Notes: a model not told the origin generated them from the sequence alone. A stretch of 64,000 nt of DNA from Aurelia coerulea (GCA_039566865.1 CM076944.1:8578501-8642500); one strand, 5' to 3'; numbered from the stretch's first letter, positions 50,646-62,269 are shown. Program-made: numbers and translations.

Positions 50646-52554
50646 CTGTGATCCAGCAAAAGGAAACAAATACAAAATATCGCAAAGATCAAATTAATCG
50701 AAACGGTTATTATGATATATGGTCTTAAAGAGGATATGTTAAGGATCAAAACAAAGCAAAAAGTAGACTTTTATGACTTCTGAGTCCGGAGATATTCGCT
50801 TCCAAAGTGGGATGAAATTGACATTGTTTACTTTTCATGTAATTTTTGGTAGATTTCTACAGAATGCTCATTACAACAACAAGTTCATTTACTAATATCT
50901 TTGCCCAGGGTTATCCGATTTTAATTCTGTTTGCTTTAATTGATAGAACAACATGTCCTCTTACAAGAGAGTTGCTCATTGATCCTTCCAGAACCCACTT
51001 TTTTGTTTTTTTGTTATTTTTCCGAAATGCGCTTATTTTCCTGAAATAGACACCAAAAACGCGTAATTTGAGATTAAAAGTATAAAATAAAAAAATTAAG
51101 GCCGAATATATCTACCAAACCTAGATTTTATCACAGCAGCACATTTCAGCAGATAGTCTGCCAAAGCAATCACTCAGGATCGTGCAGGGAAAAAAGTTAT
51201 TTTATTTTGAAGGAACCACTTTTTTGCTATTTTGAGCCTCCATTATTTTCACGTGCACCTTCAAACAAACGCAAATCCTGCAACTCATGCTTACAATATG
51301 CCATTCTGAATGGTTTTATCCTTGTTAACAAGTGTTCTGGCATTTCGAAAAGTAAAATTAAATTCACTATCTCCTCCGCAGAGGCCTTTTATACTTTTTT
51401 GATGGAACTATCTTAAACATTGGGACTCCTATCTGTATGCAATTACCAAAAACATTGTAATAATAATATATTTAATGTTTTCTCAACTCACACAAATAAA
51501 AATGATCCATACAAAGTTGAAGATGTCATCAGCGATGGTTCCTCAAGACTGGTAGAGTTGGAACTGTGAAGTGTTATCGTTTTGACTTGATTACATCAAT
51601 TTCATGGTAATACTGAAGTGAAATGATCAGGATGCGCACAAAAACATCCCACATAACATTGTCCATATAATATTGCCTTGTCTTGAAGCTGGTTGGCTAC
51701 AAAACGTTCCTGGTGTACTTTTTCAAGGCTAAAATTGCATGTTCAACCCATGCTATCCCAGGGCTTAAGACAGCTCAATTAGAGAGCCACAAAATGCCTC
51801 TGCGGAGGAGCCTTTTAATTCAATTTTACTTTCATTTATGTCAGAACACTTGTTGACAAAGATAAAACCATTCAGAATGATATATCTTAAGCATGAGGTA
51901 CAGGATTTGCGTTTGTCTGAAGGTGCACATGAAAATAATGGGGGCTCAAAATAGCAAAAAAGTAGTAGTGGCCACTTTCAAAATAAAATAACTTTTTCCC
52001 CTGCACGATCCTGAATGATTGCTTTGGCAGACTATCTGCTGAAACGCGCTGCTGTGATAAAATCTAGGTTTGGTAGACATATTCGGCCTTAATTTTTTTA
52101 TTTTGTACTTTTAATCTCAAATTACGCATTTTTGGTGTTCATTTCAGGAAAATAAGTGCATTTAGGAAAAAGAACACAAAAACAAAAATTTGGGATCCAG
52201 TTGAAGCAACGAGCAACTTGCTTGCAAGGTGATAAGTAGTTCTATCAATTAAAACAAACAGAGCTAAAATCGGATAACCCTGGGCAGAGATACTAGTAAA
52301 TGAATTTGTTGTTGTAATGAGCATTCTGTAGAAATCTACCAAAAATTACATGAAAAGTAAACAATGTCAATTTCATCCAACTTTGGAAAAGAATATCTCC
52401 GGACTCAGAAGTCCTAAAAGTCTACTGTTTGCTTTGTTTTGATCCTTAACATATCCTCTTTAAGACCATATATCATTACAACGGTTTTGATTAAATTTAA
52501 TTTTGTGATATTTTGTATTTTCTTCCTTTATTTTTGCATTCTGGATCACTGTGC
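50643..52554. repeat. large inverted repeat, about 750-bp arms
   Basis: Left arm 50643-51390, right arm 51788-52554, spacer about 397 bp. Identity is about 90 percent by eye throughout. Each arm keeps a 67-codon open frame in mirror position (50846-51049 plus; 52342-52139 minus). No known protein is recognised. CCTCTGCGGAGGAG at the inner arm ends also occurs in the 28.5-kb palindrome. Confidence 0.85.
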
Positions 52555-52557
52555 TAT

Positions 52558-53467
52558 GGTATTTTTTCATTTTTAGGCAAAAACATTTTTAATTTTCTAA
52601 TTTCTTTACTGGAAAGTCCAGGAAAATAGATTACAACAGAATGGAATACTTTATAGATATATTCGCCCTATTTGTATGCCATCACTGTCATCAAGGTTTG
52701 TCTAGCCTGTTAACCAGAACTGGGCTGGCTAACAGGCTAGGATTGTAAAGAAAATGAGTTGACATTTTGGTAAAATCTGTAAAATCGATGCTTTCTTGGT
52801 AGTACAGTAGTGTCCCGCATATAAGAAACAACTTTTTCAATGTCAGATCTGATGCGTTTCTTATAAAATGAGATAAACTTGCAAATCAGGGTAAAGTTTC
52901 TTATTACAAAAATTATATTATTGACCCAGACATGATCTCTATGAGACTGATTATTATTTTGAATTGTATTTGTAAATTTTCACTTCCAGAAAACCAATTT
53001 TTCATGTATCTGAGCCAAATATTTTTCTCATATCTACGGTATTTTTCGTTTTTAGGCAAAAACATTTTTAATTTTCTAATTTCTTTACTGGAAAGTACAG
53101 GAAAATAGATTACAACAGAATGGAATACTTTATAGATATATTCGCCCTATTTGTATGCCATCACTGTCATCAAGGTTTGTCTAGCCTGTTAACCAGAACT
53201 GGCTAACAGGCTAGGATTGTAAAGAAAATGAGTTGACATTTTGGTAAAATCTGTAAAATCGATGCTTTCTTGGTAGTACAGTAGTGTCCCGCATATAAGA
53301 AACAACTTTTTCAATGTCAGATCTGATGCGTTTCTTATAAAATGAGATAAACTTGCAAATCAGGGTAAAGTTTCTTATTACAAAAATTATATTATTGACC
53401 CAGACATGATCTCTATGAGACTGATTATTATTTTGAATTGTATTTGTAAATTTTCACTTCCAGAAAA
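52558..53467 (+). repeat. direct duplication, about 435-bp units
   Basis: 52558-52993 and 53038-53467 are nearly identical (main difference a few bases near GAACTGGGCTGGCTAAC). Each copy contains a short hairpin AGCCTGTTA / TAACAGGCT and the CAGTAGTGTCCCGCATATAA terminus. Confidence 0.85.
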
Positions 53468-53711
53468 TGCTACAGTTATTTCAGGAAGGTGCTTTTTGCT
53501 TAGTTGCATACAAAATTATTGTTTTCATTTGAATAGGTACAGTTTAATACAACTGGAAAGCTGAAAAATTCCAAAGTTTCAATCCATAGTTTTTAAATAA
53601 GAAACAAGTTTTTTTCAGACCTTAACAAGTTTCTTATAAAATGGGGTATTATTTTGAAAATCAGGGTCTGTGTTTCTTAAATTTGTGTTTCTTATATGCG
53701 GGACACTACTG
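53279..53711. mobile_element. pogo-like TA-flanked MITE
   Basis: CAGTAGTGTCCCGCATATAA to TTATATGCGGGACACTACTG, TA on both sides, 433 bp. Its left end and about 190 bp of interior are also present at 52805-52993 through a local direct duplication. Confidence 0.65.
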
Positions 53712-53713
53712 TA

Positions 53714-54000
53714 ATTTCTTTCCGAGATACAAGAAACTCTATTTTTGGTGCGAGCCTCGGGTTGTTCTTATAAGTAAGAAGGGGGGCTCATTCTTTTTAT
53801 TTAGCCTCAGTTTCTCGTAGGTTGTTTTTAAATGCGATGCCTTGCTGTATAAATGTATTTACATACCATCCAGGCATTCACATGTGCCAATGACCATAAG
53901 CGTAAGATATATTCTCTGTTGAACCTCAGAAGATCGTGATTAAGAAACTAGAAATATACACACTGTACAATTTCCTCCATCTGAAAACTCATATTCTGTC
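53714..54000. other. no feature recognised
   Basis: AT-rich unique-looking sequence right of the pogo-like MITE. Confidence 0.4.
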
Positions 54001-54002
54001 TT

Positions 54003-54240
54003 TTACCGAAACTTTTATTTTTTTTATATATTCATAAAATATTACATTACATGTTGTTACCTACTATACTTTCTAATTACTATACTACAATACAACACCA
54101 CAGGTACGATACCACAGGCAGCAAAAGACAATGACTACGCCCGTGGCCATTAACATAAAGACATGCAAATAAATGAGATTAAGTAAAACATCTACAAAAA
54201 GCTACGCATACAATACAATTAATTACTGACAAATACTGGG
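54003..54240 (-). repeat. interspersed repeat, related to 5232-5460
   Basis: AT-rich run followed by the same ordered words as at 5.2-5.4 kb. No coding sequence seen. Confidence 0.35.
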
Positions 54241-54606
54241 AACTGTTTCACATTTGATGTAAGGCCAGCATAGGCGCACGATACCGAATGATAGGAACCC
54301 CAGACGACAGAACAGGGCCACTGGTTTTCAATGTAATCCTTTTGAAATACTCCGAAACTTTTGCTGCCATCTCTACATCGAACAGACTCTGATGTGTCAT
54401 TGCTTTGTGATTGTCATGTTAATCGTAAAAGACACTCTAGTTTTACAGCGCCCTGTAATTTACCGGGTGAGTCATACAAATGTTTATCCCATATGTTTAA
54501 CCAAAATTGAACAAATGTTACCAACAATCACGAAAATTCGAACGTTCAAGCACATGAGGCCCATCAAATAAACAATACTAAGTTTAAAAATTTTCAAACT
54601 AGTTAA

Positions 54607-55068
54607 GCCCCGGTCAAACGCATCCAACATTTCATCCAACATGCTGAAAACCAATGTTGGATGAAATGTTGGATGCGTTTGACCACCCATGTTGGATCAT
54701 CCAACATTTGCAAACTGATGTTGGATGAAGTTTGATCGAGATCAAAAACAAATTTTGTTTTCAAATGTTGGATGCAAAGTTGGATGCGTTTGACCGCCTC
54801 ATCCAACATTTCGTCCAACATTTCATGTTTGGGTATGCGCAGAACGTTTCGTTTTGTTTTTCGCGCCTTTTTTAATTGATATAAACACGTTGCTGTGCAG
54901 GCGATGTACGATCAAGGAAATGTTGGATGAAATGTTGGATGAAATGTTGGATGAAATGTTGGATGAAATGTTTGATGCGTTTGACCACCCCCTCATAAAC
55001 ATCGGCAAACTTTAAATTTTTTTGGGTGGAAATATTGGATGAAATGTTGGATGCGTTTGACTAAGGCT
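54607..55068. mobile_element. foldback element built on ATGTTGGATGAA repeats
   Basis: Ends AAGCCCCGGTCAAACGCATC and GATGCGTTTGACTAAGGCTT. The interior alternates ATCCAACATTTC and its inverse many times, including about five direct ATGTTGGATGAA copies at 54918-54975. Confidence 0.6.
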
Positions 55069-55111
55069 TTAGTTGTGATACATTTGTCTCTTCTTTGTTG
55101 CACTTCTGTCT

Positions 55112-55585
55112 CCGGGGGGGGGTACTCTGGTATACTTAGGATAGGGGTGCTCAGGTTACTTTTTTGGGTCTAGAATTTGGGCAAGGGTTATTTTTTTGGG
55201 TCCATGATTTGTACAGTTATTTTTTTGGGTTCCTGAGATTCTGGTTTACTTTTTTGGGTCTAGAATATGGGACAAATTCAAAAATTGGGAAAAATATAAT
55301 TTACAAACGAAATCAAAATCAAATAACGTTACTAAAACCAAAACCTTGAATATCCAAATACAATATGGAGAAATCTAATCAGCTAGGGAATTTTTACAGA
55401 TTTAAGATACTGATTTCGTAACTTTTGGGTATATAGTGTCAGAAAAATTATTTTTTGGGTCTACTTTTATGCTAGAAATTACTTTTTTGGGTCTATTTTC
55501 ATGCTAGAAATTATTTTTTTGGGTTAATTTGTTGTACCCCAGCCTGAGCACCCCTATCCTAAATATACCTGAGTACCCCCCTGGG
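55112..55585. mobile_element. G-run MITE with 8-bp TSD TTCTGTCT
   Basis: A 474-bp element with long inverted ends (GGTGCTCAGG / CCTGAGCACC, GTACTC / GAGTAC) between perfect TTCTGTCT copies (55104-55111, 55586-55593). The interior repeats TTACTTTTTTGGGTCTAGAA on the left and again near the right end. Confidence 0.8.
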
Positions 55586-55624
55586 TTCTGTCTACGGCTG
55601 TGTTGTGTGTCCTTTATTAGAGGG

Positions 55625-56140
55625 GGGGGGGGTGACATGGAGAGTCTTCGGTACCGGTACCACCGAAATGTAAGGTATTGGTTCCAAGGAATACCAATTT
55701 TAGGGAAAGGAGATAATAATCCCGGGGGGTTACTTGACCAGGTTTTGGTCGGGGACGTGCCATCGAAGCTTCAAAAACATACCCGTTCCTTATACCAATT
55801 TTCCGAAAAAGCATACCCGACTTTATACCAATTTTCCGAAAATGTATATCCGATCTTATACTTTAACCAAAATCGTGAAAATCGATACCGTTCCTTATAC
55901 CAAAATCGTGAAAATCGATACCGTTCCTTATACCAAAATCGCAAAAATCGATACCCTTCCCGATGGCACGTCCCCGTACCCAAAATATGTGAAGTACCCC
56001 CCCCCCCCCGGGATAATAATAGTCTGTCGTCATCGTCAATATGAGGAATTCTGAAAAGAAGTCTACGTCAGTTCCTCGTGAGACCAATGAGCTCCTCCAA
56101 GACACTCCTAAACAACTCACTGTCGCACCTGCTGTGTCAA
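55625..56140 (+). repeat. interspersed repeat interrupted by a MITE
   Basis: The same family as 45001-45257, starting after a G-run and split by the 55721-56012 insertion. Confidence 0.5.
55721..56012. mobile_element. G-run MITE with 8-bp TSD ATAATAAT
   Basis: A 292-bp element, CCCGGGGGGTTACTT to AAGTACC(C)nGGG, between perfect ATAATAAT copies (55713-55720, 56013-56020). The interior is about six units of about 30 bp around CGTTCCTTATACCAAAATCG. Host repeat 45001-45250 shows the uninterrupted site. Confidence 0.8.
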
Positions 56141-56386
56141 TTTCTGTACTGCTAAAGTGGGGGTGAACAAGGGACAGATTTGATTGCCAGACAGAAGGTT
56201 TACCTGACGCTTTTTACATCGTTTTTTCTTAACCCTATTGTACTCGGGAGAAGTGCAAAGCTCACCACTAGATCAGTGATAGGCGGCCACAGGCACCAGA
56301 GGTGCCAAACCCTCCACATGAGCTAGGAATTGCAAACCCACGCACTGTAGGATTCCTAGTTCTAATACTATATTTCTTCATATGTA

Positions 56387-56567
56387 CATAGGCGCAGGAG
56401 ACAGGGGGCTGGGGGGGGGGCTGCCCCCCCCCCCCAACGTCGAAAATTTTTGCAAAAATTAGCAATAATCGCGCAGAAAAATCCGCGTTAAGTCGGGCAA
56501 AATTTTCTTAAACACAATGGATTTTTTATCGGGCAGCCCCCCAAATTTATCTCCCCCTACGCCGATG
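56387..56567. mobile_element. hAT-type MITE with 8-bp TSD CATATGTA
   Basis: A 181-bp element with termini CATAGGCGCAGGAG and CTCCCCCTACGCCGATG, flanked on both sides by a perfect CATATGTA (56379-56386, 56568-56575). An internal G/C-run palindrome lies near the left end. No coding capacity. Confidence 0.75.
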
Positions 56568-56697
56568 CATATGTAATGTTTGAAATGTAACAATTTGCAA
56601 CTTTTTTCGAACTTATTTTCTCCCCAGGCTCAGACCACCAAAGGTAACAGAGCGATTGATTTTCAAAAGTGGTTTAACAGCCAGCGTTGCTTTGCTT

Positions 56698-56812
56698 TGC
56701 TTTGCACAGAATGCGCACAGGCTCCCATTAGGCCACAGGGTGCGGCTCTTCAGTTCTGGTTCATCCATTTAGAGACGGGAGTTCCCTATGTGCATTCTGT
56801 GCAAAGCAGGAT
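56698..56812. repeat. inverted repeat TTTGCACAGAATGCGCA
   Basis: TTTGCACAGAATGCGCACAG...CTCCC pairs with GGGAG...TGTGCATTCTGTGCAAA, 115 bp overall; a small MITE or foldback. Confidence 0.5.
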
Positions 56813-57096
56813 CCCAGCAAACACAATAATTATGCTATTCTTGTAAGGCCTGGACCATGGCAAACGACCATTTCAAGAGACCAAGTCAGTCATACAAAAA
56901 TATTTGAACACACTACTCTTCATGCATACAGACGACATATTTTGATGTTGCAATATTTTTTCATTCGTACAGGCTAAAACAACCTACATCAAACAGTTGT
57001 GACACATGAATAGTTAACAAATCACACATTTCTTGGCACAGTAAACATATGAGTGAAGATGGTGCATAGTTTTATCAGAAATGAATTATACTCTTA

Positions 57097-57184
57097 GGAT
57101 TTCTTGAATTTTCCTGCTGCCATGTAGCCAAAAGCAACTGCACAGAGTCCCAAGCCAACAACAGAAGCTCTCATCAAATTTCTA
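57097..57184 (-). CDS. possible small terminal exon
   Basis: After an acceptor-like TTATTTTAG the minus strand reads NLMRASVVGLGLCAVAFGYM then AAGKFKKS and a stop. A hydrophobic helix with a basic end resembles the tail of a small mitochondrial membrane protein, but no family can be named and no partner exon was found. Confidence 0.25.
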
Positions 57185-57241
57185 AAATAACAAGATATTT
57201 TCATATTCAGGACAAATGTTCGACCTCTGAGGTTAGTTGTA

Positions 57242-57660
57242 TCACAGGGAATCCACTACTAAGATTGCCTTCTAAAAGTTTGGTTTCTTTCCTGAATGAT
57301 ATGATCGCTTTTAAAAATTTTCTTTGTTTTCTCTCTGCGATGCCGCGGTGAGGAGGAACTTGAAGTGCGGAGGACAATGAAGGGCAGAGGAGAAAGAACG
57401 GAGGAGAGTCAAAAGGAAAATGTGGAGGAGGGAAGAGAGAGGAGAGAAGAAAGAGATCCTCTTTCCACGGCATTTTCCTGTTGACTCTCCTCCGTTCGTT
57501 CTCCTCCTCCGTTCGTTCTCCTCCGCACTTCCAGTTCTTCCTCACTGCGGCATCGCAGAGGGAAAACAAAGAAAATTTTCAAAAGCGATCATATCATTTA
57601 GGAGAAAAGAAACCAATTTTACTTTCAGAAGGCAATCTTAGCAGTGGATTCTCTGTGGTT
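57242..57660. repeat. foldback repeat, about 180-bp arms
   Basis: AATCCACTACTAAGATTGCC at the left pairs with GGCAATCTTAGCAGTGGATT at the right, and the inner blocks CGCTTTTAAAAATTTTC, GATGCCGCGGTGAGGA and purine-rich GGAGGAG sequence are mirrored. Open frames over it are repeat shadows. Confidence 0.6.
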
Positions 57661-57961
57661 GTATAAGGGGTCTCCCAATAAATAGCTGTTGAAATCGAGT
57701 TGAGACATATTGGCAGTTGCTTCGTTTCGCCATATGATTGAAATTCTTGGCTATCTTTTGAAATGCTGGATGGTCACACTTTAAGCAAAGGTTGCTGTCT
57801 GAAAAAACAGATTGAAAGAAACTTTTGAATACTATATTTCCCATTTATAGTGAAATATTCAACGAGCCTTTTCTATTTAACATTGACTGGGGGAAATCTA
57901 GTATTTGTAAAATAACTGAACTCTTCCTTATTCCAGCCTTATTCTAATTTTGTGTTCCTAC

Positions 57962-58252
57962 TCGCAAGTACCGAATAGTCATCCCCCATCGCTTATTAAT
58001 TTTTGAAAGATTTTCCAAACCCCCTTTATCGAATAATCTGAAAAATTGAAATGATATTAGTGAACAAGATTTTTTGCATAATTTTTATATAAAAAGGGTA
58101 AATAAGTCTAAGAAAATGACTATTCTCAATTTTCCAACCACCCCCACCCCAATTGTTCCAACCCCCTGATTATCATTATATCAAAACATTTCCAACCCCC
58201 TCCGCTGATTATTCTAACCCCCTGTTTATTTGGTACTCGAGAGTACGCAAAT
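57962..58252. repeat. foldback with CCAACCCCCT tandem units
   Basis: AGTACCGAATA and TATTTGGTACT form the outer inverted pair; the right half repeats TTCCAACCCCCTGATTAT about four times. Confidence 0.45.
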
Positions 58253-58674
58253 TTGGAGTTCGGCATTTTCAAATCTTCCAAACACCAAAATATTGACTGG
58301 GAAATGACGGGCAAGGCTGAGAAATGAACCAAAGTTTGATTCATTCAAGCACATGTCAAGTATTCTCCATACAAACTAGTTTCAAAAATCTTAAGTTCTT
58401 CTTGGTCCACTGGTACATATAGACAAAATTCCTGTTGCAGATACTGTATATACAGTAGTGTATATATTACTCTTTTGTCATGCGATCCTCTCCTCTTTTC
58501 TCAGTGCCACTTTTCATCTGCGGTACAAATGAGTTTAGGCATTCAGGTTTAAAGAAATCCCATGATATCATTCCTTTACATTTGCAGCTTGGCTAATTGG
58601 ATGTAGCAACCCCTTTGCTTAATTTCTCATGGCATCCCAACAATTATTGATGGTCTCCCTTCTTCTTTTTGACT

Positions 58675-58968
58675 ACCGGTTGAGCCAGAAAAAAGTTTCC
58701 ACTTTTGAATATTCTTAGCACCTAACACTAACAGATTTGAATGATTCAATTTCTAGTTGAAAGCGAAAAGACTAAACTGTTTTTGTGATTTGTCCTATAG
58801 TTTTACGAGCACTGAGAATTTAGGTAAATTTGACTTAACAAAAATGTATTTGTTGAAAAATGCCTTCAATCTATCGTCTATCAAGCACAGTTTGATTCAT
58901 TCCAATTAATCAGGTGTTCTTGGTGCAATAAATTTCAAAAGTGGGAACTGCTTTCTGACTCACTCTAA
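58675..58968. mobile_element. MITE with CCGGTTGAGCCAGAAAAAAG ends
   Basis: The left end CCGGTTGAGCCAGAAAAAAG, TTTCCACTTTTG is mirrored by CAAAAGTGGGAACTGC, TTTCTGACTCACTC. Half-copies of the family are at 48987-49090 and 32820-33000. Confidence 0.5.
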
Positions 58969-60015
58969 TCACCTGGCCCTGGTCCTATCAAATTGTCATT
59001 AAGATATTACCAATTTTCCTAAAGAAACAAATGATAATTTGGTTGTCTTACTTGTAAATGAATGCATCTGACTTGGTTTTCAAGAAAACAGGCATGGCTT
59101 GATTTTGCTGAAAAACAAAATGACTCTTTTAGAATTGTCTAAATTCTGATAAAAATGTTTTGAGTGGCTAGAAAATGTTGAGAATATTAAAGTTGCATAT
59201 GATAGGCTTCAATTTGTTGTGCTTCAGAATTGAACTTGATATGATTTGATGCAATGTGGAAATCGAGCCCCATAAAGAGTAGAGTTGCTGTTCTTTGATA
59301 AATTGTAAGTTAAGGTATGTTGATTTCTAGTTTCTCCAATTAATCCCTAGTTTCTAAGATTCACTTGAATGACTTCTTTTTAATTTTAAATAAATTCAGG
59401 GCATTATATAAAATAATAATTCAGTCAATGTAAAACAATACTGGTTTCAGAAACAACCACATGTCCTTTTTAAGAAATGACCACACATTCTAAAACGGAC
59501 ATAGAATTTTTCACAGAATGTTCCCAAACATATTCCTTGGCACACACACTTGAGACATGTCCTTAAGTTTATTGTAATATCCTTTGCTACGATGTCAGCT
59601 GTTATCCTCAAATATAGTTCTATGTAGTAATTCGTGAAATTCCCAAAAGTTTTCCATTCGTTTTTGATGATATGAATCACAAATGATGCTGATATGAATA
59701 CAATCAAAATGAAAAAATAATTTCAAGAATCTGAGTTCTGTGAGCAGAGAAATTGAATTTTGAAAGTTAGCCTAAATTAAGTATTCAAAAGCTGTCTTGG
59801 CTCTCTCATAGGTCTAATTTTTAAGAATTTCGCTTTTATTTTGATTGCCAACCATTGCTCAATCATATGAAATATCATAGCTTGAATAATATAATTTGAA
59901 GGACTTTTCATCTGACGCTATTTATTACATTATTTTGTCATTCTGGAAGAATACATTATTCTGGATCACATGGCCCAAGCAAATCAAATCTATATACTGA
60001 TTTATTTTAGATATA
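58969..60015. other. no feature recognised
   Basis: About 1 kb of AT-rich sequence; the 86-codon minus frame at 59447-59707 shows no domain. Confidence 0.45.
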
Positions 60016-60017
60016 TA

Positions 60018-61030
60018 CCGGGTGTCCCAAAAAAAAGTTCTGACATTTGACAGGGCACATAGAAAAATCTTTTTAATCTGGCAATTTCTATTCATTCTAG
60101 TTACATGCTCGACATTTCAACTTACAGTTGGTGTATCGTAGGAAGAAATTAATAATCTGAAAATGGAGTTATGAGAAACTATTCACTTTGACATTGAACA
60201 TTTCACTTTGATGTTCAAGGCAAAACCAGAGATATTATTACGCCTTCCTGCTTCGTGATGGGTGGGGACTCCCTCGATGAGCAACACAAAAATTGAGTTT
60301 ACGATTCGTTCATTACCTTGACGTCCCGAGCGGGCAGAAATTTTATTCACAAGAGAAAACGTTGCTTTGTAATTGAATAGAATTTAGATTCAAATCATTT
60401 TTGATTGTGTGAATTAGCCTAAGGTGTGAAGAATTGAAACCAATAGGTCTCGGGAAAACTGTTTGCTGCTCTTATTGTTGCCTGGTGCCGACTGGGAATT
60501 TCAAATGGGAATTGCACGGCACGGAACGTAATATAATAAACTGTCTTTTCTTCTAAAGGATAGTTTCAATTGCTTTTTCGACCTGCCATATAATGCAATA
60601 ATGCATTTTTCTGTGTACGTCCAGTTCGAATTGAGTGGCAAAGTATGAACTGAGTATTTCCCCCGATACCTATTAGATTCGATTTTCAGACCTTACTTCC
60701 AATATGCTCAATGAGCGGAACTCTTCCACGTGTCGTCAAGGCAATGAAAGAAAGTGTAAACCTAGTTTTTGCGTTGCTCATCCCCAGATTCCCCCTCCAC
60801 CACAATAATGCAGCTGAAGGCGTACAAATCTCTCTGGTTTTGCCTTCAACATGAAGATGCGATCGATGTTAGAACTAATAACTCCATCTTCAGATTACTG
60901 ATTTCTTCCTACGATATGCCAAACTGTAAGTTGAAATGTCGAGCATGTACCTAGAATGAAAAGAAATTGCCAGATAACGAACCTTTTTGTCTGCGTTAAT
61001 CAATACTGGAACTTTTTTTTGGACACCCGG
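60018..61030. mobile_element. 1.0-kb TA-flanked mariner-like foldback
   Basis: CCGGGTGTCCCAAAAAAAAG at the left and TTTTTTTTTGGACACCCGG at the right, TA on both sides. Inverted similarity runs about 320 bp inward from each end (for example GTTGAAATGTCGAGCATG against CATGCTCGACATTTCAAC). No transposase frame. Confidence 0.6.
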
Positions 61031-61138
61031 TAGTAGACGAGCAATCATAAAATAACATTGAACAATGTTTTTGCTTGGTATGATTTTGATAGGCCTACTT
61101 TGCATTTGTTATCATCTATATATGATGATCAACTTTGA

Positions 61139-61322
61139 ATTTTCCGAATTTGAATCTTGTTCTGAATCTGAACGAAACGAAAACTAAATTTTGTTCAATC
61201 AAGGACAACAGGAACAACAGGAAGTCCCAACCTTTTTTGGATGCATGCTATGTGCTGTCTATGACTTTAATTTCCCCAGAACAAGATTCACATTCAGATT
61301 CAGAACAAGATTCAGATTCAGA
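61139..61322. repeat. inverted pair of GATTCAGA repeats
   Basis: TTTGAATCTTGTTCTGAATC at 61147 is mirrored by GATTCAGAACAAGATTCAGA at 61296-61320. Confidence 0.5.
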
Positions 61323-61374
61323 CAAATTTCCCAATATAATGACAATAGCGCAAACAATAAAAATCTGACACAAA

Positions 61375-61636
61375 CCAAAACCAATTTACTGATTAGAACA
61401 CATCATTAGCTTCCTTTTGAGGGGTCATACAATTTCATACCCCTGGGGGGCTCTTTAGGAAAACGGGGAGTTGGTCCCAAAGTATGCAAATAGTCAGTAG
61501 GCTCTTGTCACTGTACCAAAGGCCATTGTCTCAAAATGGTAACATTTATCAATCAAAACCAATTTACTGATTAGAACACATCACTACCTTCAATTTGAGG
61601 GGTCATACAATTTCATACCCCTGGGGGGCTCTTCAG
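61375..61636 (+). repeat. 85-bp direct repeat
   Basis: CAAAACCAATTTACTGATTA...CATACCCCTGGGGGGCTCTT occurs at 61375-61453 and 61554-61632, 179 bp apart. Confidence 0.75.
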
Positions 61637-62269
61637 TAGAACACCATCCATATCTAAACCAGACTCTCCATCCCATAACCAGAATGAACACACAGACTAC
61701 GCAGCATAGAAGCTGTGTACACAGCATTGCTACATATACACAGTGTATTGCCCTTTAGCCAATCAGGGAAGCGTATGGACCGATTTTCTAAGAGACATCA
61801 TGGATAGTGTTAATCCCTGATGACAGCTCAGGTTATCCTGTGGTTTTTTTATATTACCACCTGCAGTCATGTCAAAAATAAGCTAGTTGTCAATCACCTA
61901 ATCAGTCCAAACAAAAAAATAAATACTGATGGATTATTCAAAACCTATCAAAGAGCCGACAACATGCTGATATGTTGCAAAATCTAAACAAAAATTTTGG
62001 CGCAAAAATCGAGGCTCTTGCCATGTGGTGCGATAAATGTGCTTCTGTTCTGAGCAAGTTAGAAACGTTCCTTCTGAATTAATAATCTATGTTTTAGCTA
62101 GCAACCAGTATCACATCGTATGTTATTGAATGAAACTGAAGTTAGTAAGTAAAAAAATGGACATGGCTGTAGACTGAAAATTTAAACTTTGAACAGTTTG
62201 CCATTCATTTGCTATCCATCAAAAAGCCAGTTTTGTCTTTACACAAGCTCTAAAATGCGTTGACTTACC

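Noticed and set aside
50846..51049. 67-codon hydrophobic frame as a gene
   Set aside because: It is mirrored in the other arm because the arms are similar; no start context or homology supports a gene. Kept only as an observation.
57207..57641. Open frames on both strands rich in Arg/Glu/Ser/Pro
   Set aside because: They lie on a purine-rich foldback whose arms mirror each other; the composition explains the openness.
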